DNA of 8,093 nucleotides from Spirochaetaceae bacterium (GTDB lineage: Bacteria > Spirochaetota > Spirochaetia > Spirochaetales_E > Spirochaetaceae_B), in the NCBI GenBank assembly GCA_003249275.1, contig QKJO01000073.1:1-8093 (forward strand). Reading direction: 5' to 3'. Under the pieces are notes generated by a model. It was not told the DNA's origin, did not search any database, and saw only the letters and a program-made list of their open reading frames with translations. Positions 1 to 7,182 of the stretch are shown here, piece by piece. Position 1 is the first letter of the stretch; every line of letters starts with the position of its first letter. A program made the translations under genes and the position numbers.

Positions 1-4
1 GTTA

Positions 5-16
5 AAAAACGTTTTT
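5..16. repeat. 12-bp AT-rich perfect palindrome downstream of the oxidoreductase gene
   Basis: The bases AAAAACGTTTTT form a perfect palindrome at the left edge, about 30 bases beyond the stop codon of the minus-strand oxidoreductase gene. Read on the minus strand it ends in a run of T, which could help transcription stop. I could not find a convincing GC-rich stem in front of it, so I do not call it a terminator. The rest of positions 1-46 shows nothing else recognisable. Confidence 0.3.
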
Positions 17-46
17 ATCAATCCGGGTTGTCCGACGGCGAGTCTT

Positions 47-1063
47 TCAGACCACCTCTTCCCATTTTCGGCTCTTTCCCGCTTTAAATATAGCATCAAG
101 TACTTTCATGTTCTTCAGAGCATCCTCCAGGGGCAGCTGGTTTTCCTGCTCTCCCCGTATGGTCCTGACAAAGGATTCCGACTGGAGCGTATACTGGTCG
201 CAGACGGGAAAATCCAGAACTTCATGCTCTTCATAATAGTGCTCTCCCCTGCTGAGAAAGATGCGGCAGGAGCGGTCCGGGGGAGCGTTGAAGGGGATCT
301 CCACTTCCATACGGCCCTTTGTTCCGAAAATATTCATCCGCTGATAGGGTACAAGCTGTGTGGAACAGCTGAAGGATGCCTGGCCGGAAGGGAACTCCAT
401 CATGACAGAACAGAGCCTGTCTGTTTCCGTCTCCGGATCGTATTCCACGATGGAGGCAACCCTGAGAGGCTCTTCACCGAAGATCAGTCTCGATGTGGTG
501 ACGGGATAGCAGCCGATATCCAGAATGGCTCCCCCCCCGGCCTCTTTTTTATTTCTGATATTGTTTCTGTCCACATTGTAGTAGCTGAAGAATCCCTGTA
601 TGTTCCTCAGTTCACCGATTTTTCCCTCGGTTATATTTTTTCTGGCCGTAATCCACTGGGGATGATACCGGACCATAAAGGCTTCGCTCACGGTCAGACC
701 GGTCCTGTCCCGGAGTTTTATAAGTTTGTGGATATCCTCCTGATTCAGGGAGAGAGGTTTTTCGCAAAGTACATGCTTTCCCGCTTCCATGGCCTTGATG
801 GTCCACTCCACATGCATGTGATTGGGAAGAGGGTTGTAAACGGCTTCCACGTCCGGATCATCCAGCAGATCCTGGTAGGAAGAATAGCTGAGAGGGATAC
901 TCAGGTGTGATGCCGCATCTTTCGCGGTTCTGTCATTTCTTGATGCGATGGCGTAAACAACACCGTTTTCGGAACTCTGTATGGCCGGCAGTACCTTCTT
1001 CAATCCGATATTGGCCGTACTCAGTACACCCCATTTCAGCTTATCCATATCCAACTTATTCAT
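47..1063 (-). CDS. Gfo/Idh/MocA-family NAD(P)-dependent oxidoreductase
   Basis: A 338-residue protein, normal length for the family, which oxidises or reduces sugars, inositols and related polyols with a bound NAD(P). The N-terminal Rossmann fold opens at residues 11-20 (WGVLSTANIG), where the family has its dinucleotide-binding turn. The conserved YNPLPNHMH stretch follows at 76-84 and the family's EKP motif, with the catalytic lysine, is E101-K102-P103. The C-terminal substrate domain contains GGGAILDIGCYPV (176-188). The CYP form, with tyrosine where other members have histidine, resembles the dihydrodiol dehydrogenase/D-xylose 1-dehydrogenase branch, so a pyranose or similar substrate is possible, but none can be assigned. 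The start at 1063 is supported by a GGGAG ribosome-binding sequence 10 bases upstream (minus strand, 1074-1078); a second in-frame ATG five codons in is less well placed. It is probably a single-gene unit, divergent from the HDOD gene. A run of eight G bases encodes part of the GGG motif. Family is certain; substrate and any link to Pel are not. Confidence 0.93.
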   Translation of the reverse strand: MNKLDMDKLKWGVLSTANIGLKKVLPAIQSSENGVVYAIASRNDRTAKDAASHLSIPLSYSSYQDLLDDPDVEAVYNPLPNHMHVEWTIKAMEAGKHVLCEKPLSLNQEDIHKLIKLRDRTGLTVSEAFMVRYHPQWITARKNITEGKIGELRNIQGFFSYYNVDRNNIRNKKEAGGGAILDIGCYPVTTSRLIFGEEPLRVASIVEYDPETETDRLCSVMMEFPSGQASFSCSTQLVPYQRMNIFGTKGRMEVEIPFNAPPDRSCRIFLSRGEHYYEEHEVLDFPVCDQYTLQSESFVRTIRGEQENQLPLEDALKNMKVLDAIFKAGKSRKWEEVV

Positions 1064-1141
1064 GTCTGCATTTCTCCCGATTCACAAGTTTATATATAAT
1101 AATAGTCAATCATTAGGGAAATTGGAACGATTATAATAATT
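1064..1141. promoter_or_regulatory. AT-rich divergent intergenic region with candidate -10 sequences
   Basis: These 78 bases separate the divergent oxidoreductase and HDOD genes and must contain both promoters unless transcription starts inside a gene. On the plus strand TATAAT occurs at 1095-1100 and again at 1132-1137. The first would give the HDOD transcript a leader of about 35 bases; the second lies too close to the ATG to serve that start. No good -35 partner is visible at 16-18 bases from the first. On the minus strand a TTGACT sequence (complement of 1104-1109) resembles a -35 element but lacks a good -10 at normal spacing. The assignment is by position and composition only. Confidence 0.4.
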
Positions 1142-1993
1142 ATGGACAGTTTTGAAAAATTTTTGAAAAACATTCCAGTCATGCCCGATGTAGCCACCAA
1201 GGTTCTTACTTTTGCGGAAGATCTGAATGATGTTACCTTTCATGAGCTCGAGGAGCTGATCAGTCTGGACCCCGGTCTGACTGCCAAAATTCTCAAGGTC
1301 GCCAATTCGGCCCTCTACGCTCGGCAGCAGCAGATTACGCGGCTTCAGACCGCCATCACCCTGATGGGATTCAAATCCATCAAGAGTCTGGTCATGCTAC
1401 TGACGGCGTCCAATATGTTCAGCAACAGAACGGTGACGCCCTTTTACAAGTACTACTGGCAGCACTCCCTGATCACCGCCTTCATTGCCCAGAAGCTCTG
1501 CGATATTTCCGGTTCCTCCCGGATCAGGGAGGAAGCGTTTCTGGCCGGGCTGCTCCATGATATCGGTCAGATGAGCCTCTATGAATCGGATAAGACGGGA
1601 TACGATAAAATCATGGTTTTCATCAACGTGAACGAAGAGAAGACCTGCAGTGAGGAAACAGCCGTCTTCGGCGCCAACCACCGCCAGGTGGGCCGGAAGA
1701 TTATGGAAACCTGGAATCTGCCCGCCTTATTTGGCGACACCGCCGGCGAGCACGGCAATACAAACATTCAGTCTCCCCACAAAGAGCTGATCATAACGGT
1801 CACCATTGCCGATCTTCTTTCGACCGTCCTTTTTGAAGTGGACTTTTCGGATGAAATCAGAAAGGCTCTGAACCCCTATCTCAAGTACACGGGGATCAGA
1901 CTGGATCAGCTGAACTACTTTCAGGAGAGATTCATGGTGGACATGAAGGAAAATCCCCTCTTCCAGGAGTGCCGGAGTCTGTTCCGTCTTTAG
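1142..1993 (+). CDS. HDOD-domain signalling protein
   Basis: A 283-residue protein made almost entirely of one HDOD domain, a relative of HD phosphohydrolases used in bacterial signalling and regulation, usually without demonstrated enzyme activity. The typical opening IPVMPDVATKVL lies at 11-22, followed by the helical segment with LDPGLTAKILKVANSALY (42-59) and the RLQTAITLMGF region (67-77). The HD-like core keeps H108, the H139-D140 pair (GLLHDIG), H180 in the FGANHRQVG segment, H204 and D224 (IAD), so most metal-ligand positions of the HD fold are present; the second histidine of the usual HH pair is replaced by glycine (EHG). No partner domain such as REC, EAL or GGDEF and no membrane segment is attached. 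The ATG at 1142 starts the conserved domain almost immediately and has only a weak, distant GGAA as ribosome-binding sequence. The gene stands alone, convergent with the PelB-like gene. A role in cyclic-di-nucleotide or stress signalling is plausible but not shown. Confidence 0.92.
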   Translation: MDSFEKFLKNIPVMPDVATKVLTFAEDLNDVTFHELEELISLDPGLTAKILKVANSALYARQQQITRLQTAITLMGFKSIKSLVMLLTASNMFSNRTVTPFYKYYWQHSLITAFIAQKLCDISGSSRIREEAFLAGLLHDIGQMSLYESDKTGYDKIMVFINVNEEKTCSEETAVFGANHRQVGRKIMETWNLPALFGDTAGEHGNTNIQSPHKELIITVTIADLLSTVLFEVDFSDEIRKALNPYLKYTGIRLDQLNYFQERFMVDMKENPLFQECRSLFRL

Positions 1994-1997
1994 CGGT

Positions 1998-2042
1998 CTG
2001 ACGGGAAATGCCCGGTCAGCAGATCCCGGAACCTCCCGTCAG
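1998..2042. terminator. Possible bidirectional hairpin between convergent genes
   Basis: The 45-base gap between the convergent HDOD and PelB-like genes holds a stem-loop: CTGACGGG (1998-2005), loop AAATG, then CCC-G-GTCAG (2011-2019), eight pairs with one bulged G. A second, perfect partner for the same left arm, CCCGTCAG, lies at 2035-2042 and overlaps the PelB stop codon. The two right arms compete for the left arm. There is no T run on either side, so this is not a textbook intrinsic terminator; it may act bidirectionally or simply stabilise the transcript 3' ends. Confidence 0.4.
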
Positions 2043-5000
2043 TTGGCTAGGAGAGACGGGATGGTGACTCTGGCTCCCAGAAGGGCGGAAAATTCCCAGA
2101 AACTCAAACCCTGTTTCTCATTGAATGTGCCGTTTCCGCTGATGTTCAGAAAAAAGGTCATGGTTTCTCTGACATAGTAGAGACTGAACAGCCCTTCCAG
2201 TTTTACAGCATCCGTCAGATCCTCCTGCCTGACCACATCGGTCCAGTACCCGCCGATGGAACCGAACAGGCTGAGCTCCAGAGCTTCCGTATAGGCTGCA
2301 TTGTGAAAATTGACGCTCCCCCTCAATCCGCCTTTGGCCTCCAGAACTCCCCGGGGCAGATAGTAATCCTGTACGACGGCATCACTTCCGTTTTCAAAAT
2401 TCACAAGGGCATTGGCGGTCATCCTGACAAGGGGTGCTCTGTTTACGATATATCCGATCGTACCCTCCTGCAGAATCTGCCCTTTCATACGGGAAGATCC
2501 CCCGTCACTTCCGGTCAGAATCTCCATCTGAGCATAGGTTCTTGTTGTGACGGGACCCCATTCGTCCAGAGACTCCAGTGGGAAATAGGTTCCGGCTCCG
2601 GCGCTGATTCTATGACTCCTCGTTAAACTGCGGTCTGAGAAAAGGGATTCCTCCTCCAGTTTGTACCTGTACCCGAGATTGGTATCCAGAAAGTCTTTCT
2701 TCCAACCCAGACCGATGCCCAGCAGGGGTTCAATATTGAGGGCGCTGCCCACGTCTCCGGGCGTCAGAACGGAAGAGCCGAAGTCCGTATCCGAAGGAAA
2801 AACCCCGAAGTAATCGTTCCAGGCATACAATCCCGCTTCGGGGGTAACCGTCAGATTCCAGCCGGTCAGCTGGTAGGGAACATTGAAGGACAGGCTGTGA
2901 AGCTTGTACTGATTGGGAACTTCATCTCCGAAAACCCTGTACTTCCGGTCCATATCCAGATGGTAGGTCACGCCCCAGCCCAACCGGGTATTCACCCTGG
3001 ACTGATAATTCAGGGTGCCGTTGTAGTTGATCCTGGAGGGATCGGTAATGTTCTGAATATCAACACTCAGGGCATCGGCGTTCCGGCGGGCCAGCTGATT
3101 GTAGTAGTAGGCGGCATTCTCATACCTGGGATTCTGTTCGTACACCTTTCTGTACTGGATCATGGCCCTGTACCAGTCGCCGTACCTCTGGCTGACGATG
3201 CCCAGTTTGTAGTTGGCGCTGATATTGGAGGGATCCATGGCCAGAACCCGTTCAAACTGTTCAGTGGCTTTCAGATTCTCCTCCATGTCCAGGTAGTACT
3301 CTCCCAGGGAGTAGCGCAGCAGATAGGTGTCCTGCTCATAATAGTAGATCTGTCTGACAAGCTTTTTATCCAGAACACCGCGGATTTCAGCCGATAGAAC
3401 GCCGTGTTCTTCCGATTCGGTTTTCATGGTTTTTGCCCGGAGAGAGAGTTCCTCCATCAGGGCGGCAGACTGATCCGGCAGCGGCAGAGACGCCCTGGCG
3501 GAAGCATCACCGGACCGGAGATCTGTTTCCATTCCTGAAATCTGTCCTCTGTAGGAGGACAGATCCTCTGCCCGGGCGGCCCAGAGTTTCGCGCTGTTCT
3601 CCCCGTCCCTGCCCCAAAGGTAGGATTCATAGAGGCCGTAAAGGGAAGGGATATCTTCCCGGAACACATCCGATTCCAGATAGAGGGCGGCTTCGCCCGG
3701 TTTACCGCCGAAGAGGGCCAGTCTGGAGAGAATATAGCCGGCCAGAAAGGGCTCGGTCCTCTGAACCCGCCTCAGTTCATTCTGATTGAATCCTCTGTCC
3801 CAGGTCCATTCCGCCTCTCCCAGCAGCTGACGAAAAACCGACTCCTCCCGTTCCTCCTTCTCCTGCAGACCGGCCCATTCCTTCTCAAGTTCTGCCCTTT
3901 CAGCATCCAGATCGCCCATCCGGTAGGTCAGGAGACCGGCACTTCCATAGGCGGCGGCATAGGCGGCCGATGCCGACTCCAGAGCGGACTGGACCGCTTC
4001 GTCCTCCGGTTTTTTCTCTGCGGCCGAGACGGCTTTGTCATAGGCCGAACCGGCAGCCGTCAGGTCCCGTATCCCGTTCTGCCAGTCCTCTTCCATGGCG
4101 GCAAAGCGGAGCTGATACCGGGAGAGACGGTCCATCAGGGCGAGGATGTCGGCGGCTTTCTCATCAAAATCCCTGATGCTGATATAGAGTTTGTTGATCA
4201 GGATTTTAAGAGACTGATCCACGGCCTCTTCCTTCAGACCGTTCCAGAAGTAGGTCTGGGACAGGAGCTGCCTGAGAGGAATGTTGTCTGGCTGCTCCGC
4301 CAGGGCATCCAGATAATCCTGAAGGATACCGTCCTTCATTGATTTTTTCTCTTCGTAGACCGTCATATACCGGGACAGGGCGGGACTGGACTCGAAGGAG
4401 TCATAAATCTGTCTGATCACATCATCAGCCCTGTCCGTTTCTCCCATCTCTCTGTAGGACTCTTCCAGATTCAGATAGGTTTCCAGAAAACGGGGAGATG
4501 CGGAGAGCTCCTTTATGTACAGATTGACAGCGTACTGGGGATAGCCGTTCAGTTTGTGAATCCGGCCCAGATCCATGGCTCTGTCATGATCTCCCGCCGT
4601 ACTCTCCTCCGCCTCCCGGAACTCGGATTCCGCATCGGCGGAGCGGGACATCCACAGGTAGGTCAGCCCCAGATTGACCTTCAGGTTGAGGTCATCGGGA
4701 AACTGCTCCAGCCCCCGGGTGAAGAAATCGATCGACTCTCTGTAATTGCCCGTCCAGGCGGCGACCTTGCCTGCCTCGGCCCAGTAGGAGGCATTGTCGG
4801 GGACAAGGGTGAGAAGCTGACCGTACACCGAAAGGCCTTCGGCGGTCTCGCCGTTCCAGATTCTGTTTTTAGCGGTCAGAAGCAGTGGATAGGGATCTTC
4901 CGGATCAAGGCTGACCGCCTTGTTCAGATTTTTCAGGGCATTGATGTAGTCACCTGCCAGAGAGTAGATCATGGACAGGACGATGTAGGCATCCTTGTTG

Positions 5001-5743
5001 CCGGGATTATCCTGAATGATCTTTTCGTAATAGGAGAAGGACTGGAAGGGATTGTCTATGGAACGGTCCGTCCTGTTCCGGGGAAAAACGTCGGGAACCA
5101 GAACCAGTTCATCCTCCATCCGGTCCTGCCTGAGAAAGAAAAAAGCGTCCAGGAAGAAGTAGAACCGGCCGTCATAGCGCCTTTTTTCGGGGACTTCGAA
5201 CCTGATGCGGTGAATCCCCTCGGTCAGATGAACAGGGGCGACCTCCATCCAGTAATAGGCGGGGGTATAGGCCTGGTTGACCTCCAGATTTTCCCTGTAG
5301 ACAGAAACGGGCTCCTGATCGTCCAGGGTGTACCGGAACGGACTGGCGAAGGAGGGATAGACAGAGTCGAGAGGTCCGGGTGGCGTACCTCCGTACCAGA
5401 AGGCGTAATCCCCCTCCTCTTCGGCATAAAAGGCATACTCGGCAAAATAGGACTGGCCTCCGTAGGGAGCATTCTGCTGGATCAGCTGAAGGGATTTAAA
5501 ACCGGAGGCGCCGTAATTGGAAACGGCAGAGGTTGCAAAGTTGGTGGAGACAGCCGATTCGCCCTCCACATAGATCAGCCCCTCCTCCACTTCCGGGAAT
5601 ATCGGGATCAGACCGGTCGGGGCGGGTTGAGCCTCACTTCCCAGGGCTTCCGCCGGTGCCTCCTGACCGGTAAGCAGCGTCGTATTCATCAGCACTATCA
5701 GAGAAAAAAGTATAAGGGTGCGGCAAAGGGAAAGATATTTCAT
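2039..5743 (-). CDS. pelB: PelB-like exopolysaccharide export protein: CBM-like domain, TPRs and outer-membrane barrel
   Basis: About 1234 residues from the chosen start, close to the length of Pseudomonas PelB (about 1190), the outer-membrane porin and TPR scaffold for Pel polysaccharide export. From the N-terminus: a signal peptide (1-27, hydrophobic core LILFSLIVLMNTTLL); a beta-rich domain (about 55-205) opening with YVEGESAVSTNF and carrying WMEVAPVHLTEGIHRIRF, typical of CBM6/CBM35-like galactose-binding folds; TPR repeats (about 232-390 and 405-515); a long alanine- and glutamate-rich helical stretch (about 530-645) and further helices to 790; two more TPRs (about 805-885); then about 345 residues of alternating polar/aromatic strands, read as a beta-barrel. 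The start at 5743 is preferred because AGGAG lies 11 bases upstream and the signal peptide begins there; an in-frame ATG at 5782 lacks a ribosome-binding site and adds 13 polar residues. The last residue is Asn, not the usual terminal aromatic. The Pel assignment rests on architecture plus the divergent pelDEF; BcsC-like export for another polymer is the alternative. Confidence 0.8.
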   Translation of the reverse strand: MKYLSLCRTLILFSLIVLMNTTLLTGQEAPAEALGSEAQPAPTGLIPIFPEVEEGLIYVEGESAVSTNFATSAVSNYGASGFKSLQLIQQNAPYGGQSYFAEYAFYAEEEGDYAFWYGGTPPGPLDSVYPSFASPFRYTLDDQEPVSVYRENLEVNQAYTPAYYWMEVAPVHLTEGIHRIRFEVPEKRRYDGRFYFFLDAFFFLRQDRMEDELVLVPDVFPRNRTDRSIDNPFQSFSYYEKIIQDNPGNKDAYIVLSMIYSLAGDYINALKNLNKAVSLDPEDPYPLLLTAKNRIWNGETAEGLSVYGQLLTLVPDNASYWAEAGKVAAWTGNYRESIDFFTRGLEQFPDDLNLKVNLGLTYLWMSRSADAESEFREAEESTAGDHDRAMDLGRIHKLNGYPQYAVNLYIKELSASPRFLETYLNLEESYREMGETDRADDVIRQIYDSFESSPALSRYMTVYEEKKSMKDGILQDYLDALAEQPDNIPLRQLLSQTYFWNGLKEEAVDQSLKILINKLYISIRDFDEKAADILALMDRLSRYQLRFAAMEEDWQNGIRDLTAAGSAYDKAVSAAEKKPEDEAVQSALESASAAYAAAYGSAGLLTYRMGDLDAERAELEKEWAGLQEKEEREESVFRQLLGEAEWTWDRGFNQNELRRVQRTEPFLAGYILSRLALFGGKPGEAALYLESDVFREDIPSLYGLYESYLWGRDGENSAKLWAARAEDLSSYRGQISGMETDLRSGDASARASLPLPDQSAALMEELSLRAKTMKTESEEHGVLSAEIRGVLDKKLVRQIYYYEQDTYLLRYSLGEYYLDMEENLKATEQFERVLAMDPSNISANYKLGIVSQRYGDWYRAMIQYRKVYEQNPRYENAAYYYNQLARRNADALSVDIQNITDPSRINYNGTLNYQSRVNTRLGWGVTYHLDMDRKYRVFGDEVPNQYKLHSLSFNVPYQLTGWNLTVTPEAGLYAWNDYFGVFPSDTDFGSSVLTPGDVGSALNIEPLLGIGLGWKKDFLDTNLGYRYKLEEESLFSDRSLTRSHRISAGAGTYFPLESLDEWGPVTTRTYAQMEILTGSDGGSSRMKGQILQEGTIGYIVNRAPLVRMTANALVNFENGSDAVVQDYYLPRGVLEAKGGLRGSVNFHNAAYTEALELSLFGSIGGYWTDVVRQEDLTDAVKLEGLFSLYYVRETMTFFLNISGNGTFNEKQGLSFWEFSALLGARVTIPSLLAN

Positions 5744-5790
5744 AAAAACTTTATCTCCTGTGTGGTTTACAGTATAATCCATCTATAATT
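5744..5790. promoter_or_regulatory. Short divergent promoter region between the pelB-like gene and pelD
   Basis: Only 47 bases separate the two divergent starts. On the plus strand TATAAT occurs twice, at 5773-5778 and 5784-5789, eleven bases apart. If the first is the pelD -10 element, transcription would begin about 5-7 bases before the ATG, giving a nearly leaderless message; the only -35-like sequence at 17 bases (TTTATC, 5750-5755) is weak. On the minus strand TATACT (complement of 5771-5776) is a possible -10 for the pelB-like gene and overlaps the plus-strand box, so the two promoters could compete. No clear operator palindrome is visible. The upstream part of either promoter may lie inside the opposite gene. 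Confidence 0.4.
5754..5759 (-). promoter_or_regulatory. Ribosome-binding site deciding the pelB-like start
   Basis: On the minus strand these bases read AGGAGA, with AGGAG ending 11 bases before the ATG at 5743. The upstream in-frame ATG at 5782 has no such sequence. Together with the signal peptide that begins at the downstream ATG, this favours 5743 as the true start. Confidence 0.6.
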
Positions 5791-7182
5791 ATGCAACTTA
5801 AAAATAGAAATTACCTGCCCGAGACCATAATCGCATCTGTTCTTTTCGGCAGTTTATCTCTGTTGCCCGTCCTTGAGTCCGGCGTTCCTGCCGGTCTGAT
5901 TCTGGTACTGTCACTGGCTGTCTTCGTCTCCTTCTGGCACGGCAGAAGTTACGGAATTCTGTCCCTGCTTCTGTCAATGCTGCTCTGGACAGGAGGCAGC
6001 GTGATCTTAAGGAGAACACAGATTCCATGGGTTCCCCTGATCAACATTCTGGCTGCAGGCATGATTCTCTCCTATCTGAGCGGTTCCATCAGGACGGCCA
6101 GACAGAACCGCCTGAACAAGATCCTCTTCCGGTTCAGAAAATCTTCTATCACAAACACAAGGCTGAATAAGGTCGCCAGAGCCCAGCAGGAGATCATCAC
6201 CGAGCTGGAAGAACGGGTGACCAGACAGAAGTCATCCCTCAATCTCCTTTATCAGAGCATCAATGCCATCGACTGTCTGGATACAAACCAGAGCATCTCC
6301 CGGCTGCTGGATACGATCATTCACTTCACCGAAGCAGGCTCCCTCTCTCTCAGGGTCTTCGATCCCTCCGCCAACCAGCTGAAACTCCGGCTGAGGAAGG
6401 GCGATGAGGGTGAGGATTTCTCCCGGGAACCTCTTTCTCTGCAGAATACAATCGAGGGATGGGTCTTCCGGAACAATCAGATCTTCTCCCTTAGGATGGC
6501 GCTGGATTATGAGAATCTGCATCTTCTCAACACAGACGGTTCCATCATCTGCTGCCCCGTGGTTCTGGACAATAAAACCTGGGGGGTCATAACCGTCGAA
6601 TCCCTCCCCTTCATCAAGTACAGCGAGTATACCGAAAACCTGATTCAGATCATCATCAGTCTGGCCCAGCCAGCACTGAAAAAGGCCCTGGATTTTGAGA
6701 ATCTGCTCATCGGCGAAGAGTACAATGAAGAGACGAAACTGCCTCAGTTTACCCAGCTCTACAGGGTTCTGGACAAGAGCCGATACGACGAATCGGGAAT
6801 CAGCAACTCATCCAGCCTGATCATCATCGAATTTCCCGAGTTTTCATCCCTTTCGGACAGATACGGCCGGAAAAAGACACTGGAGATGCAGGCGGAACTC
6901 GTCAGGGAGCTGGCGGGCAGACACACGGGCAGTCCGGAGATCTTCCATTACAGGCAGGACTCGACGATGGCCCTCTTTATTCCCCATATGGACTATGACG
7001 GCTGCTCCCTCTACTGTCTTGAGAGCCTGGAGTACATCAATGGCAAAAGATGGAATGTGGAGGGAGAAATTCTGAAACCCGATGTCTGCATCGGCTATGC
7101 GTCCAGCGGAACCAATGAGAAAATGGATCCCGATGAACTGATGAAACAGGCCGAGTATCTGCTGGAGATTCAGAAAATATGA
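5791..7182 (+). CDS. pelD: PelD-like inner-membrane receptor with GAF and degenerate GGDEF domains
   Basis: 463 residues, matching Pseudomonas PelD (about 455), the inner-membrane protein that switches on Pel synthesis. Four membrane helices lie at about 13-28, 32-49, 54-73 and 80-99, followed by a basic linker and a coiled-coil helix (about 120-150), a GAF domain (about 155-300) and a GGDEF-fold domain (about 310-463). The last keeps family landmarks: a DxLTGL-like helix (312-328), FSSLSDRYG (351-359) in the place of FKxINDxYG, and ALFIP (394-398) after the signature loop. The signature itself is QDSTM (389-393), and the metal-site aspartates are replaced (IIEFPEF, 345-351), so it cannot be an active diguanylate cyclase. 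The RxxD inhibitory-site position reads GSPE (380-383), whereas Pseudomonas PelD binds c-di-GMP through RxxD there. No ribosome-binding site precedes the ATG and no alternative start exists upstream in frame. The stop overlaps the pelE start by four bases. PelD identity rests on domain order plus the adjacent PelF. Confidence 0.87.
   Translation: MQLKNRNYLPETIIASVLFGSLSLLPVLESGVPAGLILVLSLAVFVSFWHGRSYGILSLLLSMLLWTGGSVILRRTQIPWVPLINILAAGMILSYLSGSIRTARQNRLNKILFRFRKSSITNTRLNKVARAQQEIITELEERVTRQKSSLNLLYQSINAIDCLDTNQSISRLLDTIIHFTEAGSLSLRVFDPSANQLKLRLRKGDEGEDFSREPLSLQNTIEGWVFRNNQIFSLRMALDYENLHLLNTDGSIICCPVVLDNKTWGVITVESLPFIKYSEYTENLIQIIISLAQPALKKALDFENLLIGEEYNEETKLPQFTQLYRVLDKSRYDESGISNSSSLIIIEFPEFSSLSDRYGRKKTLEMQAELVRELAGRHTGSPEIFHYRQDSTMALFIPHMDYDGCSLYCLESLEYINGKRWNVEGEILKPDVCIGYASSGTNEKMDPDELMKQAEYLLEIQKI

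Noticed and set aside
1..46. Intrinsic terminator of the oxidoreductase gene
   Set aside because: There is a T run on the minus strand but no convincing GC-rich stem before it within the bases available.
224..910. A 228-codon open frame on the plus strand
   Set aside because: Antisense shadow of the oxidoreductase gene, whose family motifs are unambiguous on the minus strand.
2039..5743. BcsC (cellulose export) identity for the TPR-barrel protein
   Set aside because: The architecture is similar, but no cellulose synthase genes are seen and the divergent neighbours are PelD-, PelE- and PelF-like. It cannot be fully excluded from sequence alone.
4556..5788. A 410-codon open frame on the plus strand
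   Set aside because: It lies antisense to the PelB-like gene. Its translation shows no domain pattern, and it exists because the real gene's codon bias leaves few stops on the opposite strand.
6715..7182. Active diguanylate cyclase
   Set aside because: The GGDEF signature and both metal-site aspartates are replaced, so catalysis is not expected.
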